From Luteimonas_C sp035250245 (GTDB lineage: Bacteria > Pseudomonadota > Gammaproteobacteria > Xanthomonadales > Xanthomonadaceae): a DNA stretch of 64,000 bases. Below, piece after piece: positions 58,706 to 64,000 of this stretch (position 1 is the first letter of the stretch; the number at the start of each line of letters is the position of its first letter). A program made the position numbers and the translations under genes. The notes below the pieces were generated by a model that did no database searches, was not told where the DNA came from, and saw nothing but the letters and a program-made list of their open reading frames with translations. The stretch spans positions 77,870 through 141,869 of the forward strand of contig DATFFH010000088.1 of assembly GCA_035250245.1 (NCBI GenBank). Direction: 5' to 3'.

Positions 58706-60388
58706 TCAGTCGCCCGCCGGATACAGCGGCGGCAGCGGCGCGGAAGACGCTTTCTCGTTTTTCCGCCACGCCGGCCCGTGCTTGAAAGCCGTGCGCACCG
58801 CGGTACGCGCTTCGGCCGCATCGCCGCCGCCCCAGCGCGCGCGGCGCAGGCGTTCGACCGCATCCTGTTGCACGGGATCGTCCAGCCTTTGCTGCAGCGC
58901 ATCCAGATCGGCGGCCACCGGCTTGGCGAGCGCACGCAACGCGTCCGACACGTCGCCCAGATCGCCAGTATCCAAAGCACGCTTCAAGTCCGACAACGAG
59001 CCATGTCCGGGAGAGGCGCCCGCGGGATGCGACGTATTCGGCGCATCCGCAACGGGACGACGGTTCAAACCCCAGGCCAGCGTCACCAGCCACAATAAGG
59101 CGAACACCACCGTGGTCACCGCCCACACGCCGACCCCGCCCTGCACGCCCGGGATGCGGATCCAGCGCGACGGCGCGGAAGCGGGCGCAGCATTCGGCGA
59201 CGGCGCCGATGCCGGGACGTCCGCGCCGCCGCCGGCGCCCGGTGCCACTTTCAATCGCAATGCAGGCAGTGCCGCTGTGCGCGCGCTGTCGCTGCGCACG
59301 TCCCACCAGCCCAATCGCAACGGCGCCAGCGCCAGATCGCCCGCGCGGGCCGGCACCACCGAGAAACGTCGCGTGACTTTCACTTGCGGACGGCCGTCGA
59401 CGAAGGTCTCGTCGCTTTGCGCGGGCTCCGCGAACACCTGCGCGCCGTCGCCGCCGGAAAGCTGCAATTCCGGCATCTGCGCGGCCGTCGCGCCGTCGGC
59501 GGTCGCTTCGACGATGACCGTCGCCGCCTCGCCGGCACGCGCTTGCTGCGGCGCGGCGACATAGCGCAACTGCAGGTTGCGCAGCGGCAGCCAGGGCTGC
59601 GGCGCATCGGCGGGCGCGGATTGCACTTTCAGGATGCGCGGCGGGCCGTTGGCGCGCAAATCGCGCTGGCCGTCGCCGAACATCTCGTCGAAGAAGCCGC
59701 CCGCGCCCCGGCCGCTGAAACGCGCGCCGGCGATGGTCAGGGTGCCGCTGCGCTCGGGAATCAGCAGCATGCGGCGTTCGATCACGTTGTAGCGGCGGCC
59801 CTGGATTTCGCGGGCGTATTGCAGATCCTCGCCGACGCGCTGCAGCGACGCGCCTTCCGGCGGATCCAGTTCCAACTGGCCGGACAGCAGCGGCACGGCG
59901 TAGTACAAGCGCATCACCAAGCCGACCGCTTGCTGCACGTAGGGCTCGCTGTCGTCGACTTCGGTTTCGATGAACACCGGGCCGCCGGCGCGCGCGGGTG
60001 CCGTCGATGCCGCGGTCGCGGTGAGCGTCAGCGGCCGCGTGCGTTGCTTGCCGACGGCGAGCGCGGGGATCGTCAGCAAACCTTCCCGCTTGGGCTGCAG
60101 CGCCACCGCGAACAGCACGCGGGTGCGGCCTTGGCCGTTGACCATCTCGAATTGGCGGCTGCTGGTATTGCCGCTGAGGTCGAAGTCGCGCATCAGCGAC
60201 GAATAATCGGGCGCGTCGGCGCCGGCTTCGTCGGTTTCGATGTTGAGCGTGGCGGTTTCGCCCAGCCCGACGCGTTCGCGATCGAGCCAGGCGCGAATCT
60301 CCGCGTGCGCGGCCAACGCCGGCAGCAGCAGCACGATCAGGACGAACAAACGGGCGAAACGGGAATTCATGGCGTATCGGCCCTTCAT
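58706..60388 (-). CDS. batD: BatD-like protein (aerotolerance operon)
   Basis: A 560-residue periplasmic/inner-membrane protein of the BatD family. The signal peptide (MKGRYAMNSRFARLFVLIVLL..., ends AAHAEI) precedes repeated beta-rich domains with TLNIETDEAGADAPDYSSLM, FDEMFGDGQRDLR and GDLALAPLRLGWWDV, all typical of BatD. A transmembrane helix near 417-440 precedes a helical cytoplasmic tail. ATG 60388 overlaps the stop of the previous gene as ATGA and is preferred, though ATG 60370 (MNSRFARL) is also plausible. Bat proteins aid stress resistance in Bacteroides and other groups; the molecular function is unresolved. Confidence 0.88.
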   Translation of the reverse strand: MKGRYAMNSRFARLFVLIVLLLPALAAHAEIRAWLDRERVGLGETATLNIETDEAGADAPDYSSLMRDFDLSGNTSSRQFEMVNGQGRTRVLFAVALQPKREGLLTIPALAVGKQRTRPLTLTATAASTAPARAGGPVFIETEVDDSEPYVQQAVGLVMRLYYAVPLLSGQLELDPPEGASLQRVGEDLQYAREIQGRRYNVIERRMLLIPERSGTLTIAGARFSGRGAGGFFDEMFGDGQRDLRANGPPRILKVQSAPADAPQPWLPLRNLQLRYVAAPQQARAGEAATVIVEATADGATAAQMPELQLSGGDGAQVFAEPAQSDETFVDGRPQVKVTRRFSVVPARAGDLALAPLRLGWWDVRSDSARTAALPALRLKVAPGAGGGADVPASAPSPNAAPASAPSRWIRIPGVQGGVGVWAVTTVVFALLWLVTLAWGLNRRPVADAPNTSHPAGASPGHGSLSDLKRALDTGDLGDVSDALRALAKPVAADLDALQQRLDDPVQQDAVERLRRARWGGGDAAEARTAVRTAFKHGPAWRKNEKASSAPLPPLYPAGD

Positions 60389-62142
60389 GGCGACGATCCG
60401 GATTGCTGGCGGCGTTCCTGCTCCAGCCTGAACTTGGCCCGCAGCAGGCCGCCGGGATCGTCGGGCACGCGCCGCAGCCACGCCTCGTTGGCTTGGCGGC
60501 GTTCGCGATCGGCGGAGGTTTCCTGTGCGGACTGCGGCTTTTCAGCCGGTTGCCGGGAAGGTTTTCCTTGCTCGGCCAAAGCTTGGCGCATGCGTTCGCG
60601 TTGCGCGGCATCGGCCGCTTGCTGCGCGTTCGGATCCTGCGGCTTGGCTTGGGATTGTTGCGGCTGCGAGCGCGCGGTTTGATCTTGCTGCGACTGCGGC
60701 GGTCGCTGCTGCGATTCCTGTCCGCCGGTTTGCGGCTGCGCCTGCTGCGATTGCGATTGGCCGTTCTGATCCTGCTCGGATTTCGGATTCTTGTCCTGGT
60801 CCTGGCCGCCTTTGTCGTCCTGCTTGCCGCCCTGCGGCGGTTTGCGCTTCATCGCGGCCTCGACCGCGCGCTTGTTGGCCAGCGCGTCCTCCATTTTCGG
60901 CTGTTCGCGCAGCGCGCGATCGTAGGCGGCGATCGCTTCCGGATAACGGCCCGCCTTGGCCAGCGCATTGCCCAGGTTGTATTGCGCGTCCGCGCCGTCC
61001 AGGCCTTGCCATGCCTGTTGCGCGGTCGCGAAATCGTTCTTGCGATAGGCCGCCGCGCCCTGCTCCATTTTCCTGTGCGTCTGCTGGTCGGGACGGCGCC
61101 ACCAGCCATCCTGGCCTGCGGCGTGCGCCGGCGACGATGGCAGCATCGCGCACAACAGCAAGACGGCGGCCATTCCCGTTGCGCCGCCGCGGCGGAACGC
61201 GAACAGCGAGAGCAGCAACAACGGCGGCAACAGCCAATAGCCGTCGTCCTGCCAATGGCGGCCTTGTTCCCTGCGGCCGGAAGCGCCGGTGTTTTGCTGC
61301 GGATCGAGCACGCCCAGGGCGCGCAGATCGCCGCCGTCGGCGGTCGCAGCGGCGTAACGCCCGCTCGCCGCGCTGGCCAACGCACGCAGCGAAGCCGCAT
61401 CCAATTTCGCGTGCGCGATCGTGCCGGCGGCATCGCGATAGGCCGCGCCGGCGGCGCTACCGAGCCCCAGCGCCGAAACACGGTAGCCGGCGCGCGCCGC
61501 GCGCCGCCCCGCGGCGATCGCATCGGCATCGGCGTGGTCGGTCACCAGCAGTATGTCGCCCTGCTCGAAACCGGCTTGCTTCAACAGCTTCGCCGAGGCG
61601 TCGATCGCGCGATCGGCGCGGTTGCCGTCGGTCGGCATCACATCGGGCGCCAGCGAATCGAGAAACAGCGCGACGTTGCCGCTGTCGTCGGTCAACGGCG
61701 CGACCGTGAACGCATCGTCGGCATAAGCCACCAGGCCCACCTGACCGCCGGCGCGCTCGCGCAACAAAGCGGCGAGCTTGGCGCGGGCCTGCAGCAAGCG
61801 GCTGGGCGGAAGATCGGCAGCGAGCGTCGCGCTGGACAAATCAAGAGCGATCATCAACGGCGCGCGGGTCTGCCACAGCGGCTGTTCGATCTGCCGCCAC
61901 GAGGGCCCGGCCAAGGCCAGCACGGCCAGAACGAAACACAGCGCGGCCCAGATACCGAAGCCGCGCGTCGCCGGTCCACCCTGCTCCAGCAAGTGCGGCA
62001 ACAAGTGCGCATCCACCGCGCGCCGCCACACGCTTTCGCGCTTACGCCGCGCGCGCCAGGCGAACCACAGCAACGGCAGAGTGAGCAAAGCCCACAGCCA
62101 ATGCGGCCGCAGCCAATGCAGGCCGGCGAGCGCATCGATCAT
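60385..62142 (-). CDS. BatB-BatC fusion: VWA domain with C-terminal TPR repeats
   Basis: A 585-residue membrane protein. Two helices at the N-terminus (about 13-27 and 56-76) precede a VWA domain with a degenerate MIDAS (ALDLSSATLAADLPPSR, about 92-108; DLSSA instead of DxSxS). After a second membrane segment (about 290-335, WLLPPLLLLSLFAF and AAVLLLCAMLPS) come TPR repeats (AQYNLGNALAKAGRYPEAIA, about 385-404). A long Gln/Lys/Ser-rich charged tail follows. In Bacteroides these are separate BatB and BatC proteins. It overlaps batA and batD by four bases, so the whole Bat block is coupled. Confidence 0.88.
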   Translation of the reverse strand: MIDALAGLHWLRPHWLWALLTLPLLWFAWRARRKRESVWRRAVDAHLLPHLLEQGGPATRGFGIWAALCFVLAVLALAGPSWRQIEQPLWQTRAPLMIALDLSSATLAADLPPSRLLQARAKLAALLRERAGGQVGLVAYADDAFTVAPLTDDSGNVALFLDSLAPDVMPTDGNRADRAIDASAKLLKQAGFEQGDILLVTDHADADAIAAGRRAARAGYRVSALGLGSAAGAAYRDAAGTIAHAKLDAASLRALASAASGRYAAATADGGDLRALGVLDPQQNTGASGRREQGRHWQDDGYWLLPPLLLLSLFAFRRGGATGMAAVLLLCAMLPSSPAHAAGQDGWWRRPDQQTHRKMEQGAAAYRKNDFATAQQAWQGLDGADAQYNLGNALAKAGRYPEAIAAYDRALREQPKMEDALANKRAVEAAMKRKPPQGGKQDDKGGQDQDKNPKSEQDQNGQSQSQQAQPQTGGQESQQRPPQSQQDQTARSQPQQSQAKPQDPNAQQAADAAQRERMRQALAEQGKPSRQPAEKPQSAQETSADRERRQANEAWLRRVPDDPGGLLRAKFRLEQERRQQSGSSP

Positions 62143-63149
62143 GCCGACCTCCGCAGAGGCGCGGCGAAGCCGAGCAAAGCGAACGCAAGCGCGCCGGCCA
62201 AGGGCCAGGCATAGCGTTCGATCCGCGGCCGCACGCGTTGGCCGGGCCGCTGCACCGGTTCCAACGCGTCGATTTCGGCGTAGATGCCGGACAAGGATTC
62301 GGTATCGCGCGCACGGAAAAAACGACCTCCGGTGGTTTTCGCCACCGCTTGCAAAGTCGATTCGTCGATTTCGTCCTGGCCCGTGCCCGGCAAGCGGAAA
62401 CCGAACACCGACAAACCGCCTTCGCCGCCGAAGGCGATGGTGTGCACGCGCACGCCCTCGTTCTTCGCCAGTTCCGCCGCCTTGATCGGCGTCAGCGCGC
62501 CGGCGGTATTCACGCCGTCGGTGAGCAGGATCACCACGCGCTGTTCGGCCGGCTGCGAGCGCAAACGCTTCACCGCCAGGCCGATCGCATCGCCGATCGC
62601 GGTCTCGCGGCCGGCCAGGCCGACCACGCTGTCGCGCAACTGTTCGCGCACGGCATCGCGATCCAAGGTCAGCGGCGTCAGCGTGTAGGCGCGCTGACCG
62701 AACACGAGCAATGCGACGCGGTCGCCCGCGCGCCGGTCGAGGAAATCGGCCAGCACCGCCTTGGCGGCGGTGAGGCGATCCACCACGTTGTCGCCGAGCT
62801 GCATGTCTTCTTCGCTCATGCTGCCGGACAAATCGACCGCCAACATCATGTCGCGTCCGGCTTGCGGCGGCGCGATCGCCGGGCCGAGCTGCTGCGGCCG
62901 CGCCGCAGCCAAGCACAACAAGCCCCACGCCAGCCACGCGAACACGGAAATACCGCCGGCCGATCCGCCTGCACCGGGTGCCGAAATCGCATCCAGGCGA
63001 TCGCCGAACGCTACCTTCAAGGCCGCCGACGCGCTGCGTCGCGGCGGCAACAGGCGTCGTGCCAGCCACGGCAACGGCAACGCGCACAGCCACCAGGGCC
63101 AGGCGAAGGCGCCGGGCAATTCGCGCAGCGACGACCAGACGTCGTTCAT
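62139..63149 (-). CDS. batA: BatA: VWA-domain membrane protein
   Basis: A 336-residue protein with a hydrophobic N-terminus (about 15-35 and 65-85), then a VWA domain with a good MIDAS motif DLSGSMSEEDMQ (about 106-117), a GREDTAIGDAIG-like T-site (GRETAIGDAIGLAV, about 180-193) and LLTDGVNTAG (about 209-218). It ends in a transmembrane helix (about 310-330). BatA-type proteins form part of the Bat aerotolerance system with MoxR ATPases; a moxR gene is expected beyond the window end but not seen. It starts at ATG 63149, coupled to the DUF4381 gene by ATGA overlap. Confidence 0.9.
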   Translation of the reverse strand: MNDVWSSLRELPGAFAWPWWLCALPLPWLARRLLPPRRSASAALKVAFGDRLDAISAPGAGGSAGGISVFAWLAWGLLCLAAARPQQLGPAIAPPQAGRDMMLAVDLSGSMSEEDMQLGDNVVDRLTAAKAVLADFLDRRAGDRVALLVFGQRAYTLTPLTLDRDAVREQLRDSVVGLAGRETAIGDAIGLAVKRLRSQPAEQRVVILLTDGVNTAGALTPIKAAELAKNEGVRVHTIAFGGEGGLSVFGFRLPGTGQDEIDESTLQAVAKTTGGRFFRARDTESLSGIYAEIDALEPVQRPGQRVRPRIERYAWPLAGALAFALLGFAAPLRRSA

Positions 63150-63604
63150 CCGCGCACCGCCATCAGTTGCAGGTAGCGGCGCCGCGCCAAAGGCAGCAGG
63201 ACGTCGAGCTGCGCCTGGTCGATATCGCGGCGGAAACCGCCGTCCAGCAACAATCGGCCGGCACCCGTCGAAAACGGCGCTGCGCCGGCATCGCCATCGA
63301 GGAAACGCAGCCAGGCTTCGTCGCGCAGACGATCGGCGCCCGCGTCGCGTCGTCGCGCGGCGCGGCGCATCAATTCGGATATTGCGGCCACGCGCGCTGA
63401 CGCGTTCGCCGCCTGCGCGACGGTCTGGTCGAACAAGGCCGCGATCGCGCGCTGGCGGTGCGCGCGACGCTTCATCAACACAATAACGAGCGCCAGTGCG
63501 GCGGCGATCAACGCGGCGACCAGCCACCAACCCGGCGCAGGCGGCCACCAGCCCGGTGCGGGTGGTTGATGGATGTCGCGCAATACCAATGCGCCCGGCG
63601 TCAT
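63146..63604 (-). CDS. DUF4381 family membrane protein (Bat operon)
   Basis: A 152-residue protein with one transmembrane helix near residues 26-44 (WWLVAALIAAALALVIVLM), a Pro/Trp-rich N-terminus (DIHQPPAPGWWPPAPGWW) and a cytoplasmic helical domain (SARVAAISELMRRAARRR, FRRDIDQAQLDVLLPLARRR). It matches the DUF4381 pattern found between DUF58 and VWA genes in Bat operons. It directly follows the DUF58 gene (stop at 63605) and overlaps batA by four bases. The role is unknown; it is probably a scaffold of the complex. Confidence 0.85.
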   Translation of the reverse strand: MTPGALVLRDIHQPPAPGWWPPAPGWWLVAALIAAALALVIVLMKRRAHRQRAIAALFDQTVAQAANASARVAAISELMRRAARRRDAGADRLRDEAWLRFLDGDAGAAPFSTGAGRLLLDGGFRRDIDQAQLDVLLPLARRRYLQLMAVRG

Positions 63605-64000
63605 TCAGGCCACCCGTGCTTGCGCGCGGCCGAGCAGCGGCAGCCAGGCGTCGCTGCGCGCATCGGCCGACAGCGCCTGCGCACGCACGCCGGTGGAAGG
63701 CAGGCGTTGCAGCGCCGTTTCGACCGGGGCGACGAACTCTTTGCGCCATCGCTGCCGCTGCGACGCATTGCCCAGATCCAATTCGATCCGCCGTTGCCCG
63801 GCCGCGAACGGCAGCAGTTCCTTCGGCGGTGCGTTTTCCAGCGGGTCGGTCAGCAACAGCACGATGACTTCGTTGTGATGGGCCAGGGCCGGCCAGCGTC
63901 GTGCCGGAAGTTCGGCCACGCTGCGCGGATCGGCCAACACCACCAGGCGCGAACCCGGGCGCAGCAGGCGCGCGGCGTGATCGAGCGCGATCGCCAATCC
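63605..64000 (-). CDS. DUF58-domain protein, C-terminal part (gene runs past the window end)
   Basis: The visible 132 codons are the C-terminal part of a DUF58 protein, the VWA-like partner of MoxR ATPases. They include the LLRPGSRLVVLADPRSV strand, WPALAHHNEVIVLLLTDPLE and RQRWRKEFVAPVETALQR, typical of the family's end. The first visible codons (AIALDHAARLL) continue from beyond 64000, so this is truncated by the window, not broken. It heads the visible Bat block; the MoxR gene likely lies further upstream. Confidence 0.85.
   Translation of the reverse strand, partial: GLAIALDHAARLLRPGSRLVVLADPRSVAELPARRWPALAHHNEVIVLLLTDPLENAPPKELLPFAAGQRRIELDLGNASQRQRWRKEFVAPVETALQRLPSTGVRAQALSADARSDAWLPLLGRAQARVA

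Noticed and set aside
60403..62214. A 603-codon plus-strand frame opposite the BatB-BatC gene
   Set aside because: The antisense of low-complexity Gln/Lys coding sequence; no domain.
1..64000. Prophage, insertion sequence or integron
   Set aside because: No transposase, integrase, phage structural gene or direct-repeat target duplication was seen.

Overview
The window is about 64 kb of GC-rich chromosomal DNA from a gammaproteobacterium, most likely a Lysobacter-like member of the Xanthomonadaceae/Lysobacteraceae. The evidence is the strong G/C third-position bias, an S-adenosylhomocysteine riboswitch before ahcY, a RimK/RimB pair, a LysM protein beside metK/ahcY, a GDSL autotransporter esterase, and many intergenic palindromes of the GTAG-type REP class. 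I see no prophage, insertion sequence, CRISPR array or integron. Gene content is mostly core and housekeeping, with accessory genes between.

Layout. 1-5.8 kb: phospholipid genes (end of a CDP-alcohol phosphatidyltransferase, a PlsC-like acyltransferase, a CdsA-like cytidylyltransferase), then a minus-strand DUF457-type membrane protein and a two-gene lipid operon (565-aa bifunctional acyltransferase resembling OlsF, and an LpxH-like phosphoesterase). 5.9-12 kb: the methionine/SAM cycle (metK, SAH riboswitch plus ahcY, metF), with a LysM protein and a structured, terminator-ended candidate small RNA on the minus strand. 12-18 kb: DUF4124-like protein, ilvE, a two-component system, rimK/rimB and a tRNA-Gly(CCC). 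18-31 kb: GDSL autotransporter, thiS/thiG, trmB, a DASS-type transporter, a heme-binding-like protein, a Rieske protein, FAH-family hydrolase, mscL, an M28 peptidase, and a methyltransferase/TrmH/GNAT operon. 31-38 kb: an RND efflux pump (permease and lipoprotein adaptor), cysteine synthase and a YadA-type trimeric adhesin. 38-57 kb: a beta-lactamase-fold hydrolase, an L7/L12-like membrane protein, three paralogues with a TonB-C-like domain, and central carbon genes all on the minus strand (fba, pyk, pgk, gap, tkt). These are interleaved with three tiny secreted paralogues and with a plus-strand block holding an S1/P1 nuclease, a sulfur operon (persulfide-dioxygenase-like MBL, molybdopterin-fold lipoprotein, TauE/SafE exporter) and an acetyl-CoA hydrolase/transferase. 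57-64 kb: a dicarboxylate symporter and the Bat operon (DUF58, DUF4381, BatA, BatB-BatC fusion, BatD) running off the end.

How the genes work together. MetK makes SAM, AhcY clears the SAH left after methyl transfer (its riboswitch senses SAH), and MetF supplies methyl-THF for methionine regeneration. The minus-strand glycolytic genes form a recognisable central-metabolism neighbourhood. Many adjacent genes overlap by four bases (ATGA/GTGA), marking translationally coupled operons: plsC/cdsA-like, DUF457/142-aa protein, OlsF-like/LpxH-like, rimB/rimK, TrmH/methyltransferase, the sulfur trio and the Bat genes.

The most novel-looking items are the structured RNA candidate at 9157-9330, the sulfur operon with its half-domain molybdopterin-fold lipoprotein, the OlsF-like/LpxH-like lipid operon, the two small paralogue families (TonB-C-like and tiny secreted proteins), and the several REP families, some nested, one inside thiS-thiG and one encoding the C-terminus of a gene. 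All functions are read from motifs and context only; no database search was run.
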